A stretch of DNA of 64,000 nt from Lacrimispora xylanolytica (GTDB taxonomy: Bacteria > Bacillota > Clostridia > Lachnospirales > Lachnospiraceae), in NCBI RefSeq assembly GCF_026723765.1, contig NZ_CP113524.1:3581001-3645000 (forward strand), written 5' to 3'. The notes below the pieces were generated by a model. The model did not search any database and had not been told where the DNA came from. It saw only the letters and a list, made by a program, of their open reading frames with translations. Below are positions 54,775 through 63,462 of the stretch, piece by piece. The translations under genes and the position numbers were made by a program. Position 1 is the first letter of the stretch. Each line of letters opens with the position of its first letter.

Positions 54775-54805
54775 GTAATATTTATATCGTATGTAGGTAA
54801 GTACA
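54775..54805 (+). repeat. Left arm of a 31-bp inverted repeat around the xylanase gene
   Basis: The last 17 bases, GTATGTAGGTAAGTACA, are an exact reverse complement of 55521-55537, and 28 of 31 bases match overall. The arm sits in the mRNA leader about 20 nt before the SD. Confidence 0.85.
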
Positions 54806-54839
54806 AGTACCATGTTTCTTTAAACAGGAGGGGAATCAT

Positions 54840-55478
54840 ATGAACAAAGTAAGTAAAAAGGTCTTATCATTTGTATTTGTTATTGCAATGGGTATTTCAA
54901 GTATCTTTGCTGGTACTACATATGCTGCCACAGACTATTGGCAGAACTATGATGATGGCGGCGGATATGTAAATATGGTCAATGGCTCTGGCGGTAATTT
55001 CAGTGTAAACTGGACCAACTGTGGCAACTTTGTTGTTGGTAAAGGCTGGACTTACGGAACTCCTAACAGAGTCGTTAACTATAACGCAGGTGTTTTTGCT
55101 CCATCTGGAAACAGTTATCTGACCTTTTACGGTTGGACAAGAAACTCTTTAATTGAATATTATGTAGTTGACAGCTGGGGATCCTACAGACCAACTGGCA
55201 CCTATAAGGGAACCGTAAGCAGTGACGGTGCTACCTACGACATCTATACAACCATGCGTTACAACGCTCCATCTATTGATGGTTATCAGACATTCCCACA
55301 GTACTGGAGTGTCAGACAGTCTAAGAGACCTACTGGCAGCAATGCTCAGATCAACTTTGCAAACCACGCAAATGCATGGAGAAGCAAAGGTATGAATTTA
55401 GGTAATTCCTGGTCTTATCAGGCAATGTGCGTTGAGGGCTATCAGAGCAGCGGAAATGCTAATGTAACTGTTTGGTAA
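54840..55478 (+). CDS. xynA: Secreted GH11 endo-1,4-beta-xylanase
   Basis: A 212-residue single-domain GH11 enzyme that cuts the xylan backbone. The signal peptide probably ends after YAA (residue 30). The nucleophile Glu106 is in [11 protein letters not shown] and the acid/base Glu199 in CVEGYQSSG; the thumb loop carries [10 protein letters not shown]-like residues (RQSKRPTGS). No carbohydrate-binding module is present. The SD AGGAGGGGAATCAT is strong. It is the extracellular start of the pathway whose intracellular part is at 1-21 kb. The gene is enclosed by a 31-bp inverted repeat and lies near the recombinase. Confidence 0.95.
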   Translation: MNKVSKKVLSFVFVIAMGISSIFAGTTYAATDYWQNYDDGGGYVNMVNGSGGNFSVNWTNCGNFVVGKGWTYGTPNRVVNYNAGVFAPSGNSYLTFYGWTRNSLIEYYVVDSWGSYRPTGTYKGTVSSDGATYDIYTTMRYNAPSIDGYQTFPQYWSVRQSKRPTGSNAQINFANHANAWRSKGMNLGNSWSYQAMCVEGYQSSGNANVTVW

Positions 55479-55520
55479 TTTTATATAGCACCTGATAAGG
55501 TGTAATTATCTAATTAACAC

Positions 55521-55551
55521 TGTACTTACCTACATACTATTTAAATATTGC
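55521..55551 (-). repeat. Right arm of the 31-bp inverted repeat around the xylanase gene
   Basis: TGTACTTACCTACATAC (55521-55537) is the exact reverse complement of the inner left arm; three mismatches occur further out. It lies 43 nt after the xylanase stop codon. Confidence 0.85.
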
Positions 55552-55652
55552 AGTTTTGGAATTTCCATAACATGTATTGTTATGTATCCATACATTTTAT
55601 GAATGAGGAAATTGTTTTAAGCAGAGAAAACCATACGGAAAGGATTACAGCT

Positions 55653-56492
55653 ATGGGGAAAAAACTGATCTTGCTTTTGATTGCAGTAGCCGTATTTTCC
55701 TGCGGTTGTTCGAAAGAAGAACAGGAAAGTCTCGTGTTAGTCAAAGGCAACGCTGCTGCAGATACTACGTCTCTTTCACAGGGACAAGCAGAAACCATCT
55801 CGGATTTTTATATTGGCAAATATGAGGTGACCCAAAAGGAATGGACGGATGTGATGGGCAATAATCCTTCTGGTTTTCAAGGTGAGACACTGCCGGTTGA
55901 AACAGTAAGCTGGTATGATGCCATTGAGTATTGCAATAAGAGAAGCGAAAAAGAAGGATTAACCCCTTATTACTCCATTGATAAAAGTAATAAGGACCCA
56001 GAAAACGTAAGTGAATTTGATGATATAAAATGGACGATATCTGTGAATGAGGGAGCAAACGGTTACCGGCTGCCCACAGAAGCAGAATGGCAATATGCTG
56101 CCGGCGGAGGTATGGAGAGCAAACAGTATACCTATAGCGGCGGCAATAATGAAGAAGAGACCACATGGTATTTCAGGAACTCCGGGAAGGAATTTTTAAC
56201 CGGTGACTGGGAATGGACCCGCATTGAAAACAATCGGAATTCGACTCATCCCGTTGGTTCTAAAAAGCCCAACGAACTGGGCCTTTACGATATGTCTGGA
56301 AATGTCAGGGAATGGTGTTTTAACTGGTATCAGGATCTTTTAATCGGAAGTGGAAATTACCGTGTCTGGAAAGGCGGAGGTTGGCTTGGGGATAAAACCA
56401 GCTGCCAGATCTCCTACCGCGGAAAGTATGAAGCCAATGGTAAGGGGCCGGATATGGGACTTCGCGTATGTCGCAGCATATATGAGAAATAA
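55653..56492 (+). CDS. SUMF1/FGE-like lipoprotein
   Basis: About 279 residues. A lipoprotein-type signal ends in FSCGC. The rest is the formylglycine-generating-enzyme/SUMF1 fold: FYIGKYEVTQKEWTDVMG, LPVETVSWYDAIEYCNKRS, GYRLPTEAEWQYAA, GLYDMSGNVREWCFNW and a closing MGLRVCRS. The two active-site Cys of true FGE are absent (SYRGKYEANG in their place), so it is unlikely to oxidise sulfatases; such domains often bind sugars or proteins. The ATG at 55653 follows AAAGGAT. Its position after the xylanase suggests a cell-surface role with polysaccharides. Confidence 0.85.
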   Translation: MGKKLILLLIAVAVFSCGCSKEEQESLVLVKGNAAADTTSLSQGQAETISDFYIGKYEVTQKEWTDVMGNNPSGFQGETLPVETVSWYDAIEYCNKRSEKEGLTPYYSIDKSNKDPENVSEFDDIKWTISVNEGANGYRLPTEAEWQYAAGGGMESKQYTYSGGNNEEETTWYFRNSGKEFLTGDWEWTRIENNRNSTHPVGSKKPNELGLYDMSGNVREWCFNWYQDLLIGSGNYRVWKGGGWLGDKTSCQISYRGKYEANGKGPDMGLRVCRSIYEK

Positions 56493-56507
56493 AAAACTTT
56501 TTCTATA

Positions 56508-56556
56508 AAAAGAAGGTCAAAGAAGGGCGAATGCCGTCTTCTCTGACCTTCTTTTA
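56508..56556. terminator. Bidirectional terminator
   Basis: AGAAGGTCA (56511-56519) pairs with TGACCTTCT (56544-56552), with an inner AGAAG/CTTCT pair. It ends both the SUMF1-like gene and the alpha-glucosidase operon. Confidence 0.85.
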
Positions 56557-56566
56557 GTTCCTCTTG

Positions 56567-58237
56567 CTATTGAAATCTTAAAATCAAAGCCTGATATCCA
56601 TCTAGCAATAGCTTTCTTCCGTCTGATGATAACTCCTTCTTATTATTTAACAGTACCTCATACTCTTCCTGTTCCAGAAGAAATTCCTGTGGTTCCGGTT
56701 TAAAATTGCCAATGATTAAGATTTTCTCAGCTTTGCTGCTCCGATAATAAGCCATGACTCTCTTTAGATCAGTATAAGCAGGTTCAAAATCTCCAAATAC
56801 AAGGGTCTCCTTATGCTCCCTGCTTTTTCGTAAGGCAATCAGCTTTTTATAATAATGGAAGACGGAATCCTCATCCTCTATTTGCAGTTCCAGATTAAGA
56901 TTTCGATAATCGGGATTTACCTTAAGCCATGGAATCCCCTGGCTGAATCCGGCGTTGGTTCCTCCATCCCACTGAAAAGGCACTCTTGCATTGTCCCTGC
57001 TGTAGCGGCATACCATTGAAAATGCTTCTTCTTTGGAAAATCCCTGACTTAAGGCCACCTGATACTGATCCAGAGTTGAGATATCGTCTATGTCTTCGAT
57101 TGAGGTAAAAGGCACATTTTCCATACCGATTTCCTGCCCCTGATAGATGAAGGGAAGCCCCTTTAGCATAAAATAAACCGTTGCCAGCATCTTTTTAGAC
57201 TGGTCGGAGCATTCTCCTTTAGGAATATAATGACTGACACCTCTTGGTTCATCGTGGTTTTCAATGATATTTGACAGAAAACCTACGCCCTCTGACCGAA
57301 GCTGGCTGGCAAAGCAGCAGTCTCTGTAATCATCGGGTGTGATATGCTGATAGTCATACCAGCCTTTGTCACTGATGCCAAAAACGGTTTCATTAAAGTC
57401 GAACATAGAGGAAAAGCACCCCTTCTCTCCGATGAACGCCTCCAAATCCTCTTTCTTTTCCCGAAAGACCTCACCCACCGTAAACGCATCGTACTTATCA
57501 AATGCCGCTTCCTTCATCTCATTTAAAAAGTCCAGAATGCCTTCTGCCTCATCTACCATCTTTTCGCAGGAAGCCAATCCATCATCCCGGTCAGGCTCAT
57601 AATCATGAAATGGCAGAACCTTCTTGATGTTCATAATAGCATCGATACGAAATCCAGCAATTCCCTTCTCCAGCCACCACCGTATCATCTCATATATCTT
57701 TTCCCGAAGGACTTCATTTTCCCAGTTAAGGTCCGGCTGCTTTTTGTGGAATGCGTGAAAATAGTACTTGTTGGTATCTCCGATTCTCTCCCAAACACTT
57801 CCGCCGAAATACGATCTTAAGTTGTTGGGGGCCTTTCCGTCTTTGCCTTCCCGGATATAAAAATAATTGCCGTACTCACCATCCGGGTCTTTTAATGCCT
57901 TTTGAAACCACTCATGTTCATCGGAACAGTGATTGACCACCAGATCCATGATCAGATACATCTCTCTCTTTTTTGCTTCTGCGATCAATTCATCCATTTC
58001 TTCCATGGTACCGAACCTGGGATCAATGAGATAATAGTCGGAAATATCATAGCCCTGATCTGCCAGGGGAGAGCAATAAATTGGAGAGAGCCAGATAATA
58101 TCAACTCCTAAGTCCTTTAAATAATCCAGCTTTTCTATGATTCCTTTTACATCTCCAATGCCGTCATTGTTGGTATCTTTAAAACTCTTAGGATAAATCT
58201 GATATGCCACCTTATCCTGCCACCATTTTTTAATCAT
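56567..58237 (-). CDS. GH13 alpha-glucosidase (subfamily 31)
   Basis: A 556-residue cytoplasmic GH13_31 enzyme. Region I is DLVVNHCSDEH, region II GFRIDAIMNIKK with the nucleophile Asp, region III TVGEVF with the acid Glu, region IV IENHDEPRG. The residue after the nucleophile is Ala, where oligo-1,6-glucosidases have Val, so linkage preference may differ from that of its neighbour. It is the last gene of the operon and is 25 nt after the second alpha-glucosidase. It should release glucose from imported maltose- or isomaltose-type oligosaccharides. Confidence 0.92.
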   Translation of the reverse strand: MIKKWWQDKVAYQIYPKSFKDTNNDGIGDVKGIIEKLDYLKDLGVDIIWLSPIYCSPLADQGYDISDYYLIDPRFGTMEEMDELIAEAKKREMYLIMDLVVNHCSDEHEWFQKALKDPDGEYGNYFYIREGKDGKAPNNLRSYFGGSVWERIGDTNKYYFHAFHKKQPDLNWENEVLREKIYEMIRWWLEKGIAGFRIDAIMNIKKVLPFHDYEPDRDDGLASCEKMVDEAEGILDFLNEMKEAAFDKYDAFTVGEVFREKKEDLEAFIGEKGCFSSMFDFNETVFGISDKGWYDYQHITPDDYRDCCFASQLRSEGVGFLSNIIENHDEPRGVSHYIPKGECSDQSKKMLATVYFMLKGLPFIYQGQEIGMENVPFTSIEDIDDISTLDQYQVALSQGFSKEEAFSMVCRYSRDNARVPFQWDGGTNAGFSQGIPWLKVNPDYRNLNLELQIEDEDSVFHYYKKLIALRKSREHKETLVFGDFEPAYTDLKRVMAYYRSSKAEKILIIGNFKPEPQEFLLEQEEYEVLLNNKKELSSDGRKLLLDGYQALILRFQ

Positions 58238-58262
58238 TTTATTGATCCGTCCTATCTATTCT

Positions 58263-59945
58263 TTATTGTTCTTTCCAATACAATGCGAGAGCCTCATAAG
58301 GCCTTAAAATTCCCTTATCTAAGGATTCTCGGTCTTTATAGTTTTGTATGAAGCATTCTGTTGTTTCTTTGTTAAATGCTTCCGGTATATCTGCCTTCAC
58401 TTCCTGATCCGTAAAATTACACAGCACCAGAACCTGTTCTTTCTCTAAGGTCCTTATAAAAGCAAATATGTGAGAGTCCTCTGGAAGTATGAGCTGGTAA
58501 GTGCCGTATACGATCACATCATGTTTTTTTCTAAGAGCAATCAGCTTCTTATAATAAGAAAATACGGATTCAGGATCATCAATCTGCCGGGCTGCATTGA
58601 TTTCCCTATAATTAGGATTTACTGAGAGCCATGGAGTCCCGTTTGTAAAGCCTGCCTGCTCCTTATCGTCCCACTGCATGGGAGTTCTTGCATTGTCCCG
58701 GCTCTTAAAGCGCAGATAATCCATCATGCGCTCATGAGTGACGTGACCGTCTCCGACCAGTTCCTTGTAGGCATTGATGCTCTCAATGTCTTTGAACTGA
58801 ATCATATCCTCAAACGGATAATTGGTCATGGAAAGCTCTTCTCCCTGATAGATGTAGGGCGTTCCCTTCATCATGTGAAGACAGGTGGCAAGCATCTTTG
58901 CCGATAATTCCCGGTATTCCTCTCTGTCATCTCCAAACCTTGATACCGCTCTTGGCTGATCATGATTATCCCAGTAAAGACTGTTCCACGCGCTGTTTTC
59001 AAGCTCTGTCTGCCATTTGGACAAGATGCCCTTAAGTATTCTTAGTTCCGTCTTTTGATCCGTCCATTTACCAAACTCTCCACTACTGTCTACGTGTTCA
59101 AAGTGAAAGACCATATTAAGCTCTTCTTCCCCTTCTCCGGCGTAGCGTTTTGCCTCTTCTATGGTGACCCCTGCGGTCTCTCCCACTGTCATTAAATCGT
59201 ATTTGGAAAGAACCCTTCGGTTCATTTCTTTTAAATAATCGTGTACCTTTGGTCCGTGAACGCTGTAAGGTGTAAAATCTCCATAAAGGCCATTGGAGAC
59301 CTCTCCATCTGGCAGGGCCGGGTCCTTGGATATCATGCTGATGACGTCCATTCGAAAGCCATCAATTCCCTTCCTGCACCACCAATCCATCATGTCAAAT
59401 ACTTCGTCTCTGACTCTGGGATTTTCCCAGTTTAGATCCGGCTGTTTTTTGGAGAATAAATGAAGGTAATACATCTTTGTCTCACTGTCATATTCCCAGG
59501 CAGAACCGCTAAAGCAGGAGCCCCAGTTATTGGGACAGCTTCCATCTTCCTTTCCCTCTCTCCAAATGTAATAGTCCCGGTATGGATTCTCCCTGCTCCT
59601 TCTGCTCTCTAAAAACCAGGGGTGCTCATCCGAGGTATGGTTGACTACCAAATCAAGCAGGATCCGTATGCCTCTTTCATGGGCCTCCTGTAACAGATGA
59701 TCAAAGTCTTCCATGGTTCCGAATTCACTCATAATATCCTGATAATCACTGATGTCGTATCCATTGTCATCATTGGGGGACTTACAGATTGGAGAAAGCC
59801 AGATCACGTCAATTCCCAACAGCTTCAGATAATCAAGCCGCTGCCTGATTCCATTTAAGTCTCCAATTCCGTCTCCATTGCTGTCCTGAAAGCTTCTGGG
59901 GTATATCTGATACACCACCGCTTCCTTCCACCACGTTTTATTCAT
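58263..59945 (-). CDS. GH13 oligo-1,6-glucosidase-like enzyme
   Basis: A 560-residue GH13_31 protein. Region I DLVVNHTSDEH, region II GFRMDVISMI with nucleophile Asp followed by Val (the residue linked to alpha-1,6 preference), region III TVGETAG, region IV DNHDQPRA. GAGGAGTAAATGAG precedes the ATG. It stands 13 nt after the permease gene and before the other alpha-glucosidase; together they would handle alpha-1,6 and other alpha-glucosidic bonds. Trehalose-6-phosphate hydrolase is the main alternative but the neighbouring ABC importer speaks for unphosphorylated sugars. Confidence 0.92.
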   Translation of the reverse strand: MNKTWWKEAVVYQIYPRSFQDSNGDGIGDLNGIRQRLDYLKLLGIDVIWLSPICKSPNDDNGYDISDYQDIMSEFGTMEDFDHLLQEAHERGIRILLDLVVNHTSDEHPWFLESRRSRENPYRDYYIWREGKEDGSCPNNWGSCFSGSAWEYDSETKMYYLHLFSKKQPDLNWENPRVRDEVFDMMDWWCRKGIDGFRMDVISMISKDPALPDGEVSNGLYGDFTPYSVHGPKVHDYLKEMNRRVLSKYDLMTVGETAGVTIEEAKRYAGEGEEELNMVFHFEHVDSSGEFGKWTDQKTELRILKGILSKWQTELENSAWNSLYWDNHDQPRAVSRFGDDREEYRELSAKMLATCLHMMKGTPYIYQGEELSMTNYPFEDMIQFKDIESINAYKELVGDGHVTHERMMDYLRFKSRDNARTPMQWDDKEQAGFTNGTPWLSVNPNYREINAARQIDDPESVFSYYKKLIALRKKHDVIVYGTYQLILPEDSHIFAFIRTLEKEQVLVLCNFTDQEVKADIPEAFNKETTECFIQNYKDRESLDKGILRPYEALALYWKEQ

Positions 59946-59958
59946 CTCATTTACTCCT

Positions 59959-60816
59959 CTATTTAATGGCTCCTTCTACCAGACCCTGAATAATCTGTTT
60001 TTGTGCACATAGGAACAGAATGATTACAGGTATCATGGCAAGAAATGCTGCTGCAAGTATCAAATCCCATTGTTTTACGTAAGAGCCTACAAAGCTGCTG
60101 ACTGCCACTGGAAGCGTCTTAATCCTTCCGTTCAAGCCTAACATCAGGGACGGAAGAAGGTAGTCATTCCAGATCCATATTCCATTTAGAATCAGTACTG
60201 TCATCTGTACCGGCTTTAACAAAGGAAATACCACTCGAAAAAAGGTTCCTTCCGGGCTGCACCCGTCAATCCACGCTGCTTCCTCAAGCTCTCTTGGAAT
60301 CCCTTTAATAAATCCGTGAAGGATGAATACGGACATGGAGCCGCCAAAGCCAAGATAGGCAATGATGATTCCCGTATAACTGCTTAAGAACCGAATTCCA
60401 ACAAAGTCTGATAATCCCCGAAAGGTGGATAAAAGCGGCAGCATGACCACCTGAAACGGGATTACCATAGACGCCACAAACACCATAAAAATGATATCGG
60501 ACCACCTGGTCTTATTGCGCACCAGCACCCACGCTGACATGCTGGAAAGCAGAATCAATAAAGTCAGGCTGACTGCAGTAATGAATAAGGAACTTCGAAA
60601 GGATTTAAAATAACTGAAATTCTGGTTATGTATCACATTGGATAAGTTAATAAACAGCTGCCCCCAGTTTCTTGGAAATGCAATGGGGCTTATGACGATA
60701 TCCGCACTCTTTTTTGCTGAATTAAAGAGAACGAGAAGAAAAGGAGACAGTATGGTAAAAGAGATTACGATTGCAACCAACTGGGTTCCAAAATGAATTA
60801 TTTTTCTCCGGTTCAT
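59959..60816 (-). CDS. Carbohydrate ABC transporter permease (MalG type)
   Basis: A 285-residue permease; the EAA loop reads AAWIDGCSPEGTFFRVVFP. Its start codon overlaps the stop of the partner permease by one base (TAATG), a firm sign of coupled translation. Six transmembrane helices are expected. As in the other two systems no ATPase gene is present. Confidence 0.93.
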   Translation of the reverse strand: MNRRKIIHFGTQLVAIVISFTILSPFLLVLFNSAKKSADIVISPIAFPRNWGQLFINLSNVIHNQNFSYFKSFRSSLFITAVSLTLLILLSSMSAWVLVRNKTRWSDIIFMVFVASMVIPFQVVMLPLLSTFRGLSDFVGIRFLSSYTGIIIAYLGFGGSMSVFILHGFIKGIPRELEEAAWIDGCSPEGTFFRVVFPLLKPVQMTVLILNGIWIWNDYLLPSLMLGLNGRIKTLPVAVSSFVGSYVKQWDLILAAAFLAMIPVIILFLCAQKQIIQGLVEGAIK

Positions 60817-61859
60817 TACAGCTCCACCTCCTTCTTTTTACTGAAATAGACCTGGGTCATGGACACCATGGCAAGAATCACAAAGAATACCACAGCTTTC
60901 GTCTGCCCCAGTGCATACTGGTTCTTTGCAATGGCGGTATTAAAAATATTCAAAGCCAGAAATTCCGTGGAAGCGATGGCCTTTGCCCCCAGAATCCTGC
61001 TTGGTGCGCCGTTGGTGATAGCGAAATTCAAATCAAACTGCTTAAAGGAATTTACAAGGGTCAGGAATATGCACACCGTAAAGGTATTGGCAATCATAGG
61101 TAGCTTCATATGAATCAAGGTCTGGAACCGTCCGGCACCGTCCACTCCTGCTGCCTCTAAAATATCCTTTGGAACACTTTGAAGTCCAGTTACATAAATC
61201 ATCATAATATATCCGGCGTACTGCCAGGTACTGACGATTAAGATAGCAATGAGGGCAAGATTGGGATCCGTCAGCATGGATACGCTGCCCTTTAACAGGG
61301 AAGGAAATACCTTGTTAAAAATAAACTGCCACACATATCCTAAAACAATACCGCCAATCAGATTGGGAAGAAAGAAGGAAGCCCTGTAAAAATTCTTTCC
61401 CCTTACCCCGGACGTACATAAGAGTGCCAGAGCAAATGCCATGACATTGACCGTAGTCATGTTTAAAACCGTAAACAGGAATGTGATGAACAGGGAGTAT
61501 AAATAATCCGGTGCCTGAAACATCTGTATGTAATTATTAAGCCCTACAAACTGTGTAAATTTGATTCCATTCCAATTGGTAAAGGAATAAAAAATCCCGA
61601 ATACAAAGGGAATCAGAACGGTTATACAAAACGCAGTGAGTAACGGCAGCAAAAACAATATATTTACCATTCTTTTACGGTTCTTCACCGGATAAAGCCG
61701 CACTCCTGTAAGCAGGAACAAAAGCCCTATGACTAACAGACCTCCCCTGATCTGCGCTTCCCGGTGAAACACATCGAGATACAAGGCAATCAGGACTGCG
61801 AAAGTACCAAAAGCCAAAACAAAAGCTGCTATTATTTTTCTATTTTTCTCCTCTACCAT
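60816..61859 (-). CDS. Sugar ABC transporter permease (MalF type)
   Basis: About 347 residues, with two extra N-terminal helices before the usual six, as in MalF-like proteins. The EAA loop reads AAGVDGAGRFQTLIHMKLP. The start at 61859 is chosen because GGGGTAGGATC is adjacent; an upstream in-frame ATG at 61886 is less well placed. It is separated from the binding-protein gene by a GC-rich hairpin at 61897-61922. Confidence 0.9.
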   Translation of the reverse strand: MVEEKNRKIIAAFVLAFGTFAVLIALYLDVFHREAQIRGGLLVIGLLFLLTGVRLYPVKNRKRMVNILFLLPLLTAFCITVLIPFVFGIFYSFTNWNGIKFTQFVGLNNYIQMFQAPDYLYSLFITFLFTVLNMTTVNVMAFALALLCTSGVRGKNFYRASFFLPNLIGGIVLGYVWQFIFNKVFPSLLKGSVSMLTDPNLALIAILIVSTWQYAGYIMMIYVTGLQSVPKDILEAAGVDGAGRFQTLIHMKLPMIANTFTVCIFLTLVNSFKQFDLNFAITNGAPSRILGAKAIASTEFLALNIFNTAIAKNQYALGQTKAVVFFVILAMVSMTQVYFSKKKEVEL

Positions 61860-61896
61860 GATCCTACCCCTCTTCCCCTTTTGCATTGGTTTAAGG

Positions 61897-61922
61897 AGGG
61901 CGGCAAAGTTTCTTGCCGCCCT
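61897..61922 (-). terminator. Intercistronic GC-rich hairpin after the binding-protein gene
   Basis: AGGGCGGCAA (61897-61906) pairs perfectly with TTGCCGCCCT (61913-61922). No T run follows on the minus strand, so it is more likely an mRNA-stabilising or partial-termination element that favours the binding protein over the permeases. Confidence 0.65.
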
Positions 61923-61929
61923 GCCGGAA

Positions 61930-63246
61930 CTATTTCACATAATCTGCAATTGCTGTACTCATCATGTCCACAAAACCATCTCTGTCGATCTGGCCCTTGG
62001 CATAAAGCTCAAATACAGCTCCAGTGGCATTCATGGCAATGCCCTCCGGCATCTTGGTCCATTCCCAGGAATACGTATTTCCAGAATCAACATAAGTTTT
62101 TAAGTTCATGGCCAATGGTGTGGAAGGACTTAATTTGTTGGAGGTATAAGGGGAAATCATTCCGCATTCCGTTACCAGACATTTCTGGCCTTCCTCAGAT
62201 AAGGCAAGCTCCTTTAAAAATGCCTTTGCTGCATCAATCTGGGTTCCTTTGTTATAAACAGCCCACCAGGATGGACAGTCTGCAAGAATCCCCTTCATCT
62301 CTTCCTTGGTAAATGCAAACGGGGCAATTCCGCAATCAAAGGATACCTGATAGTCTGGAAGTGACGGATCGATCCAGTTTCCCTGTGTGATAAATGCTGT
62401 TTTTCCCTGAGCCCATAAAGCCAGCTGATCATCGTAGGTTCCTGAGATCAAGGTGGTGGGATCGGAATAATCAAATAAGAGCTTCATGTAATCAGCAAAC
62501 TCACCAAGACGTCCTGTATCCGTCTTCCCTTCCTTCAGCATATCAATATAAGTGGTATCCCCTCTTTTAAGACCGCCGGAAAGGTAATAGCCAAAAAGGT
62601 GATTTCCAGTTGACCAATACATCTGTCCGGATTCTGCTGCTACGGAACAGACAGCGGTAATTCCAAGCTCCTCTTTTTTGCTGTCAATGGCTTCAAATGC
62701 TTTTTTATAGGCATCGTAGGAGGTAAGGGAAGCCGGATCAACGCCTGCCTTCTCTAAGATATCTTTGTTATATGTAATTCCAAAGCCTTCCACTGCATAA
62801 GGAAAGCCCACTACCTTTCCAGCCTCATCCTTAAAGCTGAACTCAGTTTGAGACGCCCACTCTTCCCCGCTTAAATCTGTCATGTAATCTTTCCAGGTCT
62901 TAAAATCTCCTTCTCCGCCAAAGACAAAGAGATCCGGCATGTTGCCTGCAGCCAAGTATCCTTTTAAGGTACCGTTGATATCGGCTCCGCCTCCTAAGGA
63001 TTCAATGATTACTTCCTGACCAGTCTTCTCCTGATACTTCTTGGCAAATGCCTTTAAGGGCTCATCAATCTCAATCTTACCATTTACAATACGGATTGCC
63101 TGACCGCTTGACTTTGCCTGGGTCTGGGTTTGTTCTGTCCCCGCTTGGGAATCTCCTGTCTGAGATGCTGCCTTTTCTCCACAACCAGTCATAAGAGACA
63201 TTGCCATAACTCCCATCATTGCCATTGCTAATACTTTTTTCTTCAT
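61930..63246 (-). CDS. Extracellular solute-binding lipoprotein, alpha-glucoside importer
   Basis: A 438-residue family-1 binding protein with lipobox MTGC (Cys22) and a Gln/Thr-rich linker. It shows the usual segments of sugar-binding proteins (GGADINGTLKGYLAAGNMPD, FPYAVEGFGITYNKDIL, ALWAQGKTAFITQGNW). Partner permeases and two GH13 enzymes point to malto- or isomalto-oligosaccharides. First gene of the operon; GAAAGGGGAGCG stands before the ATG. The LacI-type operator lies in its leader. Confidence 0.93.
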   Translation of the reverse strand: MKKKVLAMAMMGVMAMSLMTGCGEKAASQTGDSQAGTEQTQTQAKSSGQAIRIVNGKIEIDEPLKAFAKKYQEKTGQEVIIESLGGGADINGTLKGYLAAGNMPDLFVFGGEGDFKTWKDYMTDLSGEEWASQTEFSFKDEAGKVVGFPYAVEGFGITYNKDILEKAGVDPASLTSYDAYKKAFEAIDSKKEELGITAVCSVAAESGQMYWSTGNHLFGYYLSGGLKRGDTTYIDMLKEGKTDTGRLGEFADYMKLLFDYSDPTTLISGTYDDQLALWAQGKTAFITQGNWIDPSLPDYQVSFDCGIAPFAFTKEEMKGILADCPSWWAVYNKGTQIDAAKAFLKELALSEEGQKCLVTECGMISPYTSNKLSPSTPLAMNLKTYVDSGNTYSWEWTKMPEGIAMNATGAVFELYAKGQIDRDGFVDMMSTAIADYVK

Positions 63247-63302
63247 AACGCTCCCCTTTCTACATATTGCTGTTATTATTGATATTATTTTATACTTTAT
63301 TG

Positions 63303-63322
63303 TAACTTATGCGCATAAGTTA
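63303..63322 (-). promoter_or_regulatory. LacI-type palindromic operator
   Basis: TAACTTATGCGCATAAGTTA is a perfect 20-bp palindrome with the central CG typical of LacI-family operators. It lies about 5-24 nt downstream of the inferred transcription start, where a bound repressor would block elongation or initiation. The LacI gene is directly adjacent. Confidence 0.8.
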
Positions 63323-63333
63323 TCTTAAATATC

Positions 63334-63362
63334 ATATTAGCACTTTATAGTCTCCATGGCAA
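63334..63362 (-). promoter_or_regulatory. Promoter of the alpha-glucoside operon
   Basis: Minus-strand -35 TTGCCA (63357-63362), 17-nt spacer, -10 TAATAT (63334-63339). The transcription start would be near 63327, giving a leader of about 80 nt that contains the operator. Confidence 0.65.
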
Positions 63363-63412
63363 CAATTTCTTTTTCTTTTTTCTCCACAAAATGCGACCTG
63401 AAGAAAATGACA

Positions 63413-63462
63413 AAAAAAGAAAGGAAACGCATGCTGCTTACACATGCATTCCCTTTCCTTTT
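63413..63462 (-). terminator. Terminator overlapping the end of the LacI-type gene
   Basis: GGAAA with GCATG pairs with CATGC and TTTCC (63423-63433 against 63443-63458). The TAA stop codon lies in the loop, and a T run follows on the minus strand. Confidence 0.65.
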
